Assembly (NCBI RefSeq): GCF_030818655.1
Contig: NZ_JAUTAN010000001.1
Span: 2,356,001 to 2,420,000, forward strand
Direction of reading: 5' to 3'
DNA from: Nocardioides zeae
GTDB taxonomy: Bacteria > Actinomycetota > Actinomycetes > Propionibacteriales > Nocardioidaceae
DNA length: 64,000 nucleotides
Shown: in pieces, positions 17,868 to 27,347 of the stretch
How positions within the stretch are numbered: position 1 is the stretch's first letter
Layout of the letters: the number at the start of each line of letters is the position of its first letter
The notes under the pieces: generated by a model
Databases searched by the model: none
Told to the model about the DNA's origin: nothing
What the model saw: only the letters and a program-made list of their open reading frames with translations
Program-made: the position numbers and the translations under genes

Positions 17868-19117
17868 CGGTCCCCGGCGACGCCCGTGGAGCCCTCGGCC
17901 AGCAGCTCCGCCAGGCGGGGTCGGATCCCCCAGGTGGCGACCAGCTCGTCGTACTCCTTGCGCACCGCGCCGCCCCTCACCGGCGACCCCGTGCGCACCG
18001 CGCGGAGCAGGGTGTTGCGCGGCGTGTGCTGGCTCTCCACGAACTGCACGACCTCGACCCGGTAGCCCGACAGCCGCATCAGCGAGGCGCGCAGCCCGTC
18101 GGTCAGCGTGTCGGCGAACCGCTCGCGGAGGATGCCGTGGCGCGTGAGCACCTGGTACGGCGCGGGCGTCGGCGCCTTGCGCAGCTGGGCCGCCACGTCG
18201 TGGTGGCAGCAGGGCGCCGCGAGCACGAGCGCCGCCTCCCAGTCGACGGCCCGGGCGAGCGCCTCGTCGGTGGCGGTGTCGCAGGCGTGGAGCGCGAGCA
18301 CCACCTCGGGCCGCTCGGGCAGCAGCGCACCGAGGTCGGCGTCCGCGATCGACCCGACGACGAACTCGAGCTCGTCGCCCACGCCGAGCCCGGCCGCCAC
18401 GGCCGTGCTGTGCTCGCGGGACTGCTCCTTCACGTCCACGCCGACGAGGTGCACCGGCAGCCCGCGGACGTGGCTGAGGAAGCGGTGCGCGGCGAAGGTC
18501 AGGTAGGCGTTGCCGCAGCCCAGGTCGACCATCCGCAGCGGTTCCTCGGCGGTCGGACGGCGCAGGTGGCCCTTGGCGATCGCGTCGACGACCGCCGTGT
18601 CGAGGAGCCGGCAGAACTCCTCGACCTGGCGCAGCTTCGCCTGCCGCGTCGGCTTGACCCGGCCCTCGGCGTCGGAGATCCCGAGGGCCACCAGCACCGG
18701 GTCGCCCGGCTCCAGCAGCCGGTCCTTGTCGCGGTCGTGCCCGCGCTCGGCCTCGACCGCCTGCGCGCGCTCCGTCGTGTGGACGACCGCCTCGAGCCGC
18801 TTCGTGACCCGCACCTGGTGCTGCTGGGTCGTCGTGTCGACGTGCCAGTTCGCGAACGGCTCGTCGAGCAGCGCGTCCACCACCTCGCGCGCCTCGGCGG
18901 ACCCGGCGGCGTGGTTGGCGGTGTGGGCCTGGGTCGCGTCGTACCGGGTCACCTGCAGGTGCCGCCCCGCCTTGAGGTCGACGTAGCGCAGCTCGACCCG
19001 CCGCCACGCCGGGGTCGTGCCCTTCTGGCGCCCCGAGCCCACGGCGCGCACCAGCGCGTCGGGGTCGAGGAGGTGGGCACGCATCCGGGTAAGGACGCGG
19101 AGGAGGGGCTCGGTCAC
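17864..19117 (-). CDS. Class I SAM-dependent methyltransferase
   Basis: A 417-residue protein. A helical N-terminal region (about 180 residues, rich in His, Arg and Lys) precedes a Rossmann methyltransferase domain with motif I VDLGCGNAYLTFAAHRFL, motif II VGVDVKEQSREHS and motif IV VVLALHACDTATDEAL, followed by LAAPCCHHDV. The LHACDTAT and APCCHH blocks are typical of the METTL25/Methyltransf_32-like group, where RNA or ribosomal protein targets are suspected. The substrate is not known here. It is the first gene of a pair with the anchored propeller protein. Confidence 0.82.
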   Translation of the reverse strand: MTEPLLRVLTRMRAHLLDPDALVRAVGSGRQKGTTPAWRRVELRYVDLKAGRHLQVTRYDATQAHTANHAAGSAEAREVVDALLDEPFANWHVDTTTQQHQVRVTKRLEAVVHTTERAQAVEAERGHDRDKDRLLEPGDPVLVALGISDAEGRVKPTRQAKLRQVEEFCRLLDTAVVDAIAKGHLRRPTAEEPLRMVDLGCGNAYLTFAAHRFLSHVRGLPVHLVGVDVKEQSREHSTAVAAGLGVGDELEFVVGSIADADLGALLPERPEVVLALHACDTATDEALARAVDWEAALVLAAPCCHHDVAAQLRKAPTPAPYQVLTRHGILRERFADTLTDGLRASLMRLSGYRVEVVQFVESQHTPRNTLLRAVRTGSPVRGGAVRKEYDELVATWGIRPRLAELLAEGSTGVAGDR

Positions 19118-19142
19118 GGCTCGGCTCTCGGGTGGGGCTGGC

Positions 19143-19226
19143 TCAGATGATCGCCGCCACCACGACGACGACGATCAGGGCCACCAGGGCGACGGGGATG
19201 ACGAGGCGGCGGTGGCGGGGGTTCAC
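19143..19226 (-). CDS. 27-residue membrane microprotein
   Basis: A GTG-started frame gives MNPRHRRLVIPVALVALIVVVVVAAII: seven polar/basic residues followed by a single hydrophobic helix. I recall near-identical short proteins in other Nocardioidaceae annotations, and the basic-in/hydrophobic-out layout is a plausible N-in membrane protein. The upstream CCCCTG gives no clear ribosome binding site. It sits alone between the methyltransferase and the Old Yellow Enzyme genes. Confidence 0.6.
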   Translation of the reverse strand: MNPRHRRLVIPVALVALIVVVVVAAII

Positions 19227-19247
19227 AGGGGCCGATTCTAGGACCCG

Positions 19248-20378
19248 TCAACCAGCGTCGGGCCAGGCGCCGCGGGTGTACTGGGCCGGGTACGGCGCGG
19301 AACGGCGCCCCACGCCCAGCTCCGCCGCCGCGCGGAGCGGCCAGGCCGGCTCGCGCAGGGCGACCCGGGCCAGCAGCACGACGTCGGCCAGCCCGGTGGC
19401 GAGGATCTCCTCGGCCTGGTCCGGGTCGGTGATCTCACCGACGGCGCCGACGGGGAGACCGGCCGAGCGCACCTGGGTCGCGAACGGCACCTGGTAGCCC
19501 GGCCCCGCCGTGATCTCCTGCCGCGCGTCGAGGCCCCCGCTCGACACGTCGACGAGGTCGACCCCGTGCTCGGCCAGCACCGCGGCGAGCCGCGTCGACT
19601 CCTCCGGCGTCCAGCCGCCCTCGACCCAGTCGGTCGCGGAGAGCCGCACCAGCACCGGCTTCTCCTCCGGCCACGCGGCGCGGACGGCGTCGACGACCTC
19701 CACCACGAGGCGGATGCGGTTCTCGAACGAGCCGCCGTAGGCGTCCGTCCGCTGGTTCGCCAGCGGCGAGAGGAACTGGTGGAGCAGGTAGCCGTGCGCG
19801 GCGTGCACCTCGACCACGTCGAACCCGGCCTCGTGCGCCCGGCGCGCACCGTCGCCGAACGCCGTCACGACGGCCGCGATCTCGTCGGTGGTCATCTCCC
19901 GCGGCTCGGCGAACCCCTCGTACGCCGACGCGCTCGGCCCCAGCGTGGTCCAGCCGCCCTGGTCGAGCGGGACCGAGCCGCGGCCCCGGCCCGAGCCGTC
20001 CTGACCGCCGCGCCACGGCGCCCACGTCGACGCCTTGCGCCCCGCGTGGGCGAGCTGGATGCCGATGGGCGTCGAGCCGTGCGGCGACCAGGTGTGGGCG
20101 AAGTCGGTGATGCGGCGCCACGCAGCGGCCTGCTCGTCGTTCCAGATGCCCGTGTCCTCCGGGCTGATCCGACCCTCGGGCACCACCGCGGTGGCCTCCG
20201 TGAGCACCAGCCCGAACCCGCCCGTCACCCGGGCCCCGAGGTGGGCGAGGTGCCAGTCGTTCGGCATCCCGTCGGTGGCCGAGTACTGGCACATCGGCGC
20301 CAGCCACACCCGGTTGGGGACGGTGACGGAGCGCAGGGTCGTGGGCGTCAGGAGCAACGGCGTCGTGGAGGAGGTCAC
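19248..20378 (-). CDS. NADH:flavin oxidoreductase, YqjM-type Old Yellow Enzyme
   Basis: A 376-residue FMN TIM barrel. Class III (YqjM-like) features are visible: Cys30 in APMCQYSA, which tunes the flavin; HAAHGYLLHQFLSPLANQRTDAYGGSFENR, which holds substrate and FMN ligands; and the C-terminal FMN phosphate site with GEITDPDQAEEIL and ADVVLLARVALREP. It reduces activated C=C bonds such as enones with NADPH. The length is normal, and the ATG gives a standard N-terminus. It follows the FAD/Fe-S dehydrogenase gene by 57 bases on the same strand. Confidence 0.92.
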   Translation of the reverse strand: MTSSTTPLLLTPTTLRSVTVPNRVWLAPMCQYSATDGMPNDWHLAHLGARVTGGFGLVLTEATAVVPEGRISPEDTGIWNDEQAAAWRRITDFAHTWSPHGSTPIGIQLAHAGRKASTWAPWRGGQDGSGRGRGSVPLDQGGWTTLGPSASAYEGFAEPREMTTDEIAAVVTAFGDGARRAHEAGFDVVEVHAAHGYLLHQFLSPLANQRTDAYGGSFENRIRLVVEVVDAVRAAWPEEKPVLVRLSATDWVEGGWTPEESTRLAAVLAEHGVDLVDVSSGGLDARQEITAGPGYQVPFATQVRSAGLPVGAVGEITDPDQAEEILATGLADVVLLARVALREPAWPLRAAAELGVGRRSAPYPAQYTRGAWPDAG

Positions 20379-20435
20379 GACGGGGTTGAACAGGGACCCG
20401 CCGGCCCTTGTTCCGCGACCGTCCTCGCTGCCGCC

Positions 20436-23345
20436 TCAGACCCGCGAGGCCAGCAGCTCCGCGAGGTGCAGCGCCGGCACGTCGGCGAGGTCGTCGAGCT
20501 GGATCTTGCAGCTCATGCCGTCCGCCAGCACCACGGTCTCGGGGTCGCTCGCGTAGGCCGCCCGCACCGCCGGGAGCAGCTGCGTCTCCGCGACCGCCAC
20601 CGAGACCTCGTAGTGCCCCTGCTCGACGCCGAAGTTGCCGGCGAGGCCGCAGCAGCCGCCGACCCGCGTGACGCTCGCCCCGGCCGCCTTCAGCAGCCGC
20701 TCGTCGGCCTCCCAGCCGAGGATCGACGCCTGGTGGCAGTGCGGCTGCGCGACCACGTGCGTGCCGGTGAGGTCGGGCAGCGTGACCCGGCCGTCGGCCA
20801 CGAGGCCCGCGACCAGCTCACCGAACGTGCGCACGCCCGCCGCGACCGCCGCCGCCTCGGGGGCGTCGCTCAGCTCCTCGAGGTCGGAGCGCAGCGTGGC
20901 CGTGCACGAGGGCTCGATCCCGACGACGGGCACCCCGGACGCGACGTACGGCGCCAGCGTCGCCGCCGTGCGCCCCGCGATCCGCCGGGCGGCGTCGAGC
21001 TGGCCGGTCGTCACCCAGGTGAGGCCGCAGCAGGCGCGCTCGTCGATGACGCGCACCGTCAGGCCCTGTGCCTCGAGGAAGCGCACGGCCGCCAGGCCGC
21101 TCGCCGGGAGGAAGTGGTTGGTGAACGAGTCGGCCCAGATCCACACGTCCGGCTGCTCGACCGACCCGAGCCGACCGGCCGCACCGTCGGCGCGGGCCGA
21201 GCGTCGCAGGGTGCGCCCGGCGAACTGCGGCAGGCTGCGCCGCTGGTCGACGCCCGCGACCGCGCGGGCCACCTTGGCGATCGGCCCGGCCTTCAGCGAG
21301 GCGTTGGCCAGGCCCGCGACCGGCGTGGTCAGGCGTGCCCACATCGGCAGCTTGCCGAGCACGTAGTGGCTGCGGGGCCGCCGCTTCCCCGCGTAGGTCT
21401 GGTGGAGCACCTCCGACTTGTACGTCGCCATGTCGATGCCCGTCGGGCAGTCGTTGGCGCACCCCTTGCAGGCCAGGCAGAGGTCGAGCGCCTCGTGGAC
21501 CGCCGGGTCGGCGACACCCTGCACGAGGTCGCCGGTCATCGCCTCCTGCAGCACGCGGGCCCGGCCGCGCGTGGAGTCCTTCTCGTCGCGGGTCGCCGCG
21601 TAGGACGGGCACATCACGCCCGTCCCCGTGCCGGCGCCACCGCCGACGACGCACTTGCCGACACCCGTGCACCGGTGCACCGCGTCGCCCATCGAGCCAC
21701 CGTCGTGGGTGAAGCGCAGGAGCGGCAGCGGCTCGCGGGCCCGGGGCCGCGAGGTGCGGAGGTCGGCGTCGAGCGGCGCCGGGTCGGCGATGTTGCCCGG
21801 GTTGAGCACGCCGAGGGGGTCGCAGATCGCCTTGACCTCGCCGAAGAGGCGGATGGCCTCGGCGTCGTACATCGTGCTCAGCAGCTCCGAGCGCACCCGC
21901 CCGTCGCCGTGCTCGCCCGACAGCGACCCGCCGTACGTCGCGAGCGTCGCCGCCGCGGCCTCCATGAATCCGCGGAAGACGCCGCGCCCCTCCTCGATCG
22001 AGGCGGACCCGTGGACGAGCGGGAAGTCGATGCGCACGTGCACGCAGCCGTCGCCGAAGTGGCCGTAGGGCACGCCGTCGAGGCCGAACTGCTTGAGGAG
22101 GCCGTCGAAGTCGCGCAGCCAGGCGCCGAGGTGCTCCGGCGGGACCGCCGAGTCCTCCCAGCCCGAGTACGCCGGCGTGGCGAGCGACCGCCCGGCCAGG
22201 CCGGCCCCGTCCTCGCGGATGCGCCACAGGGCGGCCGCCTCGGCGGGATCGAGCACGACACGGGCCTCGAGCGCGCCGGAGTCGGCGATGACCCGGGCGA
22301 GCAGCGCCTCCGTCTCGGCGAGCGACTCCCCGGTCACCTCCGCGAAGAGCCAGCCGGCGCCCCGCGGCAGCGCAGGGACGGCCTTGCCGGCCCCGCGCAC
22401 GAGGTCGACGATGCGCGCGTCGAGGCCCTCGCAGGCCACGAGCGGGTGTGCCAGCAGCGCCGGGACGGCGTCGGCGGCCTCGATCATCGACGGGTAGCCC
22501 AGCACCGCCATCGTGCGCGCCGGCGCGTCGCGCACCAGCCGGACCGTGGCCTGGGTGATGACGCCGAGCGTGCCCTCCGAGCCCGTCAGGAACCGGTCGA
22601 GCCGGCGTCCGTTCTCGGGCAGGAGGTGCTCCATCGAGTAGCCGGACACCTGGCGGCCGAAGCGCCCGAACTGGGTGCGGATCGGGGCGAGGTGGGCACC
22701 GGCGAGGCGGTCCAGCGCGGCGGGCACGTCGCCCGGGCCGACCGCGCCGGCGAGCCCGCCCGGACCGAGGGCCAGGGTGTCCCCCGTGCCCATCACGACG
22801 GACATCGCCTCGACGTTGTCGACCATCCGGCCGTAGCCCAGCGCCCGCGAGCCGCAGGCGTTGTTGCCGATCATGCCGCCGATCGTGCAGCGGGTGTGGG
22901 TCGACGGGTCGGGGCCGAAGCGCCAGCCGACCGCCGTCGCCGCCTTCTGCAGGACGGCGTGGATCGTGCCGGGCTGCACGACCGCGGTGCCCGCCTCCGC
23001 GTCGACGTCGAGCACCCGGTTGAGGTGCTTCACCGTGTCGACGACCAGGCCGGGACCGACCGCGTTGCCGGCGATCGACGTGCCCGCCCCGCGCATGGTC
23101 AGCGGCACCCGCAGCTCACGGGCGACGTCGACGACCGCGGCCAGCTCGTCGGGGTGCTGCGGCCGCACGACGGCCTGGGGCACGACCCGGAAGAGGGAGG
23201 CGTCCGTCGAGTACGCCGCCCGCGTCACGGTGGAGGCGTCCACGTCGCTGACGCCCCGGCGGGCCAGGGCCGCCAGCACGTCCTCCGTCGCCACGCCCGA
23301 CCCGTCCGTCGCGCTCCCCGGGCTCCGCGAGCTCGTCGTCTCCAC
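20436..23345 (-). CDS. FAD-linked oxidase / Fe-S / CCG-domain fusion dehydrogenase
   Basis: About 969 residues that fuse three parts: an FAD_binding_4 domain (TMRGAGTSIAGNAVGPGLVVD), an FAD-oxidase_C domain with the VHVRIDFP and SGEHGDGRVRSELL motifs, and a GlpC/GlcF-like half with two Fe-S cysteine clusters (CTGVGKC and CLACKGCANDCPTG) plus two cysteine-rich CCG modules (ACCGLTW, GCCGLAGNFG). This architecture is that of Dld2/YdiJ-type D-lactate or D-2-hydroxyglutarate dehydrogenases feeding the quinone pool. The GTG was chosen seven bases after a GGAGG; another GTG two codons earlier is too close to it. The adjacent hydroxyacid-oxoacid-transhydrogenase-like gene at 24-25 kb hints at 2-hydroxyglutarate metabolism. 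Confidence 0.88.
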   Translation of the reverse strand: METTSSRSPGSATDGSGVATEDVLAALARRGVSDVDASTVTRAAYSTDASLFRVVPQAVVRPQHPDELAAVVDVARELRVPLTMRGAGTSIAGNAVGPGLVVDTVKHLNRVLDVDAEAGTAVVQPGTIHAVLQKAATAVGWRFGPDPSTHTRCTIGGMIGNNACGSRALGYGRMVDNVEAMSVVMGTGDTLALGPGGLAGAVGPGDVPAALDRLAGAHLAPIRTQFGRFGRQVSGYSMEHLLPENGRRLDRFLTGSEGTLGVITQATVRLVRDAPARTMAVLGYPSMIEAADAVPALLAHPLVACEGLDARIVDLVRGAGKAVPALPRGAGWLFAEVTGESLAETEALLARVIADSGALEARVVLDPAEAAALWRIREDGAGLAGRSLATPAYSGWEDSAVPPEHLGAWLRDFDGLLKQFGLDGVPYGHFGDGCVHVRIDFPLVHGSASIEEGRGVFRGFMEAAAATLATYGGSLSGEHGDGRVRSELLSTMYDAEAIRLFGEVKAICDPLGVLNPGNIADPAPLDADLRTSRPRAREPLPLLRFTHDGGSMGDAVHRCTGVGKCVVGGGAGTGTGVMCPSYAATRDEKDSTRGRARVLQEAMTGDLVQGVADPAVHEALDLCLACKGCANDCPTGIDMATYKSEVLHQTYAGKRRPRSHYVLGKLPMWARLTTPVAGLANASLKAGPIAKVARAVAGVDQRRSLPQFAGRTLRRSARADGAAGRLGSVEQPDVWIWADSFTNHFLPASGLAAVRFLEAQGLTVRVIDERACCGLTWVTTGQLDAARRIAGRTAATLAPYVASGVPVVGIEPSCTATLRSDLEELSDAPEAAAVAAGVRTFGELVAGLVADGRVTLPDLTGTHVVAQPHCHQASILGWEADERLLKAAGASVTRVGGCCGLAGNFGVEQGHYEVSVAVAETQLLPAVRAAYASDPETVVLADGMSCKIQLDDLADVPALHLAELLASRV

Positions 23346-23523
23346 CGTCACCCCTCCATTGTGGAGCCCCCCACCGACGATCCGGCCCGCAGGCTCCCCT
23401 TCGTCCACAGGGCGGTCGCCGCGAGGTGGACCCGAGGCGGACCGGCGGGGCCGGGATCACGCATGGGCCGCGGCCCCCGGGCAACCGGAGGGGCACCCCG
23501 TCCGCTCCCTCCCAGGAGGCCCC

Positions 23524-24228
23524 GTGCCCCTCACCGCTCCCGTCCGCCGCGTCACCTCCACCGTCACCTCCACCGTCGCTTCCGCCGCCGGCGGCGCCCT
23601 CGCCGCGGCCACCGGCACGATCGCGGCGCTGCGGCCGGCCGCCCAGCCGCTGCACCCGGCGGGCACCGTCGCGGCCGGCACCCTCGTGACCACGGCGGCG
23701 GAGGACGACGGACGACCCACGACGGGGGTGGACCTCCTCGACCGCCGGGCCGAGCTGCTCGTCACCGCGCGGCTCTCCCGCGCCGTGGGCCTGCCCGCGC
23801 CGGTGCCGGACATCTGGGGTCTCGCGCTGCGCCTGACCGCGGACGGCGAGACCGGCGACGTGCTCCTCGCCAGCACCGGGTGGAACGGCCCGCTGCGCTT
23901 CCTGCTGGCACCCCGCCGCGAGGGAGCCGCTCGTCCGCTCACGACGCTGCTGCCCTACCGCACGCCCGCCGGGCCCCTCGTGATCGGGGCGTGGCCGACC
24001 GCAGGCGAGCAGGGCAACGCCTGGACGCTCTCGTGGGCCCGCGGTGCGGGCGCCTGGCACGCCTTCGGGCGCCTCGAGCTCGACCGCCACGTGGGTGACG
24101 ACCTCGACGGTCCCGACGACGAGCTCGAGCTCGACCCCGTGCTCCACCAGGTGCCGGGGCTGGCGCAGTACCCGGCGCTGGCCCGCCTGCGGCTGCCGTC
24201 CTACCGGGCGGCGCGCGCCAGCCGCTAG
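23524..24228 (+). CDS. Conserved actinobacterial protein, catalase-fold-like, often called phosphodiesterase
   Basis: About 234 residues, started at a GTG with AGGAGG eight bases before it. The pattern LRPAAQPLHPAGTVAAGTL, then LVTARLSRAVGLPAPVPDIWGLALRL, DVLLASTG and RTPAGPLVIGAW, matches actinobacterial proteins that databases often label 'phosphodiesterase'. The blocks also resemble the heme-binding fold of small catalase relatives (SrpA-like). I see neither a clear metal-phosphoesterase motif nor the full catalase ligand set, so the function stays open. It is transcribed alone, divergent from the FAD/Fe-S dehydrogenase. Confidence 0.6.
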   Translation: MPLTAPVRRVTSTVTSTVASAAGGALAAATGTIAALRPAAQPLHPAGTVAAGTLVTTAAEDDGRPTTGVDLLDRRAELLVTARLSRAVGLPAPVPDIWGLALRLTADGETGDVLLASTGWNGPLRFLLAPRREGAARPLTTLLPYRTPAGPLVIGAWPTAGEQGNAWTLSWARGAGAWHAFGRLELDRHVGDDLDGPDDELELDPVLHQVPGLAQYPALARLRLPSYRAARASR

Positions 24229-24245
24229 GGGGCCGTCACCTCACG

Positions 24246-25562
24246 TCACCAGTGCTCCATCGACGCGCGCAGCACGCCGGCCAGGTCCTCCTCGGTGATG
24301 TCGCGGGGCGCCGTGGCGAGCAGCCGCTGCTGGGCCCACGCGCCCTCGACGAGCGCGTCGACGTCGCTCTCGCCGAACCCGACGGCCGCGAGCCCGTTGG
24401 GGATCCCGACGTCGCGCATGATCGAGGCGAGCACGGCGGGGAGCCGGTCGGGGCCGTCCGGCGCGGAGACCGCGCCGTGCGGGTCGAGCAGCCGCGCGGC
24501 CGCGAGGTGCCGTGTCGGCGAGGCCTCGAACGTGAGCCGGAAGGCCTCCGGCGCCGTCAGCGAGACCGCCATGCCGTGCGGCACCATCGGCGCACGGTCG
24601 CCGTCGTGGTCGACGTAGTCGTCCGGGCGGTAGCCGCGCACGCGCCCGGCGATCGGGTAGGCGCAGGCGTGGGGCACGTGCACACCGGCGTTGCCGAAGC
24701 CGAGACCGGCGAAGGTCGCCGCCATCGCCATCTGCTCGCGCACCGTGCGGGCCTCGCTCGGGTCCTCCCCCGACCGCGCGGCGTTGACCGCGGCCCGGAA
24801 CGACGAGGCGAGGAGCGACATCGCCTTCTCGCTCCAGGCGTCGGAGATGGGGTTCGAGCCGCAGTAGGGCACCCGCTGCTCGGGCCGCTTCGCGGGCTGG
24901 TCGGCGTACCAGCGGGCCGTGTAGCTCTCGAGCGCGTGCGAGAGGATGTCCATGCCCGAGCTGGCCGTGACCATCGCGGGCTGCGTCAGCGTCAGGTCGG
25001 GGTCGACGACCGCCATCGTCGGTCGCAGCCGGGCGTGGCTGATGCCGGTCTTCACCTCCAGCGCCAGCACGTCGAGCACGCAGATCGTCGTGGACTCGGC
25101 CCCCGTGCCGGTGGTCGTGGGCACCGCGACGAGCGGCAGCAGCGGGTGCTGCGGGGCCTGCGCCCGCCCGACGGGCGCGTTGACGTAGTCCATGAGGTCA
25201 CCCGGGTTGGTGACGAGCAGGTTGACCGCCTTCGCGGTGTCGATCGACGAGCCGCCGCCCACGGCGATGATGGCGTCGAACGGTCCCTCCGCGCGGCCGA
25301 ACTCGACGGCCTCGATCATCGAGGCGTCCGTCGGCTCGACCCGCGCCCGGTCGAAGACGACGACCTCGGCGCCGGTCGCCGCCGCGACCTGCTCGGCGAT
25401 GCGCGCCGGATGGCCCGTGGCCGCGACCCCGGGATCCGTCACCACGAGCACGCGGCGCACCCCGTAGGACAGGAGATCGTGCCCGATCTCGGCCGAGGCG
25501 CCGGAGCCCATCTTGAGCGCGGGCGCGGCGTAGGTGAACACGGTCTCCGTCGACGTGGCCAT
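24246..25562 (-). CDS. Iron-containing alcohol dehydrogenase, hydroxyacid-oxoacid transhydrogenase-like
   Basis: A 438-residue group III alcohol dehydrogenase. The nucleotide site is IIAVGGGSSIDTAKAVN. Metal ligands are in GMDILSHALESY, GVHVPHACAYPI and MVPHGMAVSL. The long insert WYADQPAKRPEQRVPYCGSNPISD and overall length are those of ADHFE1, which transfers hydride from 4-hydroxybutyrate to 2-oxoglutarate, giving succinate semialdehyde and D-2-hydroxyglutarate. The ATG giving MATSTETV was preferred to an upstream GTG. It is the last gene of a leftward run with the NUDIX, acyltransferase and flavoprotein genes. Confidence 0.85.
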   Translation of the reverse strand: MATSTETVFTYAAPALKMGSGASAEIGHDLLSYGVRRVLVVTDPGVAATGHPARIAEQVAAATGAEVVVFDRARVEPTDASMIEAVEFGRAEGPFDAIIAVGGGSSIDTAKAVNLLVTNPGDLMDYVNAPVGRAQAPQHPLLPLVAVPTTTGTGAESTTICVLDVLALEVKTGISHARLRPTMAVVDPDLTLTQPAMVTASSGMDILSHALESYTARWYADQPAKRPEQRVPYCGSNPISDAWSEKAMSLLASSFRAAVNAARSGEDPSEARTVREQMAMAATFAGLGFGNAGVHVPHACAYPIAGRVRGYRPDDYVDHDGDRAPMVPHGMAVSLTAPEAFRLTFEASPTRHLAAARLLDPHGAVSAPDGPDRLPAVLASIMRDVGIPNGLAAVGFGESDVDALVEGAWAQQRLLATAPRDITEEDLAGVLRASMEHW

Positions 25563-25594
25563 GACCACAACCTAGCCCCGCGGGCCTGGGCCTG

Positions 25595-26503
25595 TCAGAG
25601 GCCGAGCGCGAAGAGCACCGTGTCCCGCACGTCGAGCGTGCCCCCGAGCACGTCGGCGACGGGCACCCACGCGGCCGCGTCGGTCGTGCCGCCGACGTCG
25701 ACGACGCGCGGCTCGTCCCCGCCGTCGACCGGGCGCGCGGCGTACAGCAGGTGGACGCCGTGGAAGTCCTCGGTGCCGCCGTGCGGCGCCGTGCCGACGA
25801 AGTGCGTGTCGTGGACCCCGAGGACGTTCCCGACCTCGACGACCACGCCCGTCTCCTCCGCGACCTCCCGCGCGACCGCGGACACCGGCGACTCGCCGTG
25901 CTCCACGCCGCCCCCGGGGAGCGTCCACGACCCGGGGTGGGGTCCGCGCACCGAGTTGCGGGTGAGCAGCACCTCGTCGTGGCCGGGGTCGTCGGGACCC
26001 GTGCCCGTGGCGAAGCGCCGCACCACGGCGTACGCCGCGACGCGCTGGCGCCGGGACGGCAGCACGTCCGCGAGCGCCTCCAGCACCATCGGCACGACCG
26101 GCACGGTCCCGGAGGTCACGGCGGCCAACGGCACCCAGGCCGCGTCCATGGTCGAGCCGTCGACCTCCACCACGTGGGGCGGGGGCGCGTCCGGGGCCAC
26201 GCGGCCCTCGTAGACGATCCGCAGCGCGTGCGCGTCGACCCGACGGCCGTCGCGCCACACGCCGGGCAGGTGGGCCGAGTAGACGCGGGCGGTGTCGCCC
26301 ACCTCCGCCTCGAGGCCCGTCTCCTCCCGCACCTCGCGCACCACCGCGTCGCGCGGGTCCTCGCCGTGGTCGAGGCCGCCGCCCGGGAGGGTCCACAGCT
26401 CGTCCTTCGTCACCCGCTGCGCCAGGCGGCTCAGCAGGATCGCGCCGTCGCGGACGATCACGGCGTAGGCCGCGACGCGCTGGCGACGGGGAAGGGAGCT
26501 CAC
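25595..26503 (-). CDS. Tandem NUDIX hydrolase
   Basis: A 302-residue protein made of two NUDIX domains in one chain. The NUDIX boxes are [24 protein letters not shown] (residues about 41-64) and a second, [24 protein letters not shown], about 150 residues later; both keep the REXXEE metal-binding core. Each copy starts with the same [10 protein letters not shown] phrase and ends with a [17 protein letters not shown] phrase, so it arose by internal duplication. Substrates may be oxidised or modified nucleotides. Its ATG overlaps the stop of the acyltransferase gene by four bases (ATGA). Confidence 0.88.
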   Translation of the reverse strand: MSSLPRRQRVAAYAVIVRDGAILLSRLAQRVTKDELWTLPGGGLDHGEDPRDAVVREVREETGLEAEVGDTARVYSAHLPGVWRDGRRVDAHALRIVYEGRVAPDAPPPHVVEVDGSTMDAAWVPLAAVTSGTVPVVPMVLEALADVLPSRRQRVAAYAVVRRFATGTGPDDPGHDEVLLTRNSVRGPHPGSWTLPGGGVEHGESPVSAVAREVAEETGVVVEVGNVLGVHDTHFVGTAPHGGTEDFHGVHLLYAARPVDGGDEPRVVDVGGTTDAAAWVPVADVLGGTLDVRDTVLFALGL

Positions 26504-27324
26504 CCCTCCAACCTAGCGCCCGCCCCCGGCCCCCAGGTCGGCCACACCGCGCTCCGCGGCACCGAGTCGAGCTCACGGGCCTCGGTCGGGGTCAGGGCGT
26601 GGCCGCCGAGGTGGGCGGGGTACCAGGGCGCGTGCTCCCCCGGCCGCGGCCGGTGGTGCGGGCGCCGCTGCAGCTCCTCGAGGAGGTCCGTGATGCGGTA
26701 GCCGAGCGCCGTGGTCACCTCGGTCAGGTCGTCCCCCGGCGCCACGTGCCGCGGCGGGTCGAGGTGGATGTCCACCACCCGCCCGTGCCGGCTGAAGTCC
26801 GGACCCGGCTCGGTCCCCCACGGGGTGCGTCCGACCGTCCAGATGCGCTGCGCACCCCACATGGCGCCCGCCACGAGCGGCGCGCCCGTGTCCCGGGCCA
26901 GCGCCGCCGCTCCCCGCATGAGGGCGCGCACCGTGAACGAGTAGGAGATCCCCGCCTCCGGGAACAGTCCCACCACCTCGCCCTGCTCCAGCAGCCGCCG
27001 CGCCTGCAGGTAGGCCCCCGCGGGAGCGTCGCGGTCGACCGGCACGTGGTGCATGCGGTCCAGGGCCCAGCCGGCCGGGGTGTGCCACATCGGCTCCCGG
27101 CAGAGGAAGCGCGGCATCCGTCCCCGCTCGACCGCGGGCACGCCGAGGAACAGGAAGTCCAGGTACGACGCGTGGTTGGCCACCAGCAGCGCGGGGCCGT
27201 CGACGGGCACGTGCTCGGCGCCCTCCGTCCGCACGTCGAGGCGCAGAGCGCGGAACGCGGCGCGGGAGGCGCGCACCGTCGCCCGGTAGGTCAGGTCGGC
27301 CACGAGGGTCGTTCGGAGCGGCAC
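26500..27324 (-). CDS. 1-acylglycerol-3-phosphate acyltransferase family protein
   Basis: About 274 residues with the PlsC signatures in order: NHASYLD (the H-X4-D catalytic motif), the second block [18 protein letters not shown], and FPEAGISY (the FPEG-type substrate motif, here with Ala for Gly). It would acylate lysophosphatidic acid or another lysophospholipid at the inner membrane face. The C-terminal 40 residues are a Pro/Arg-rich tail outside the family core. The start is uncertain: GTG 27324 is used because it leaves room for an N-terminal helix, and GTG 27303 is an alternative. It follows the flavoprotein gene by 23 bases. Confidence 0.8.
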   Translation of the reverse strand: MPLRTTLVADLTYRATVRASRAAFRALRLDVRTEGAEHVPVDGPALLVANHASYLDFLFLGVPAVERGRMPRFLCREPMWHTPAGWALDRMHHVPVDRDAPAGAYLQARRLLEQGEVVGLFPEAGISYSFTVRALMRGAAALARDTGAPLVAGAMWGAQRIWTVGRTPWGTEPGPDFSRHGRVVDIHLDPPRHVAPGDDLTEVTTALGYRITDLLEELQRRPHHRPRPGEHAPWYPAHLGGHALTPTEARELDSVPRSAVWPTWGPGAGARLEG

Positions 27325-27347
27325 GGTCGACGGATCCCGGCGCTGCG

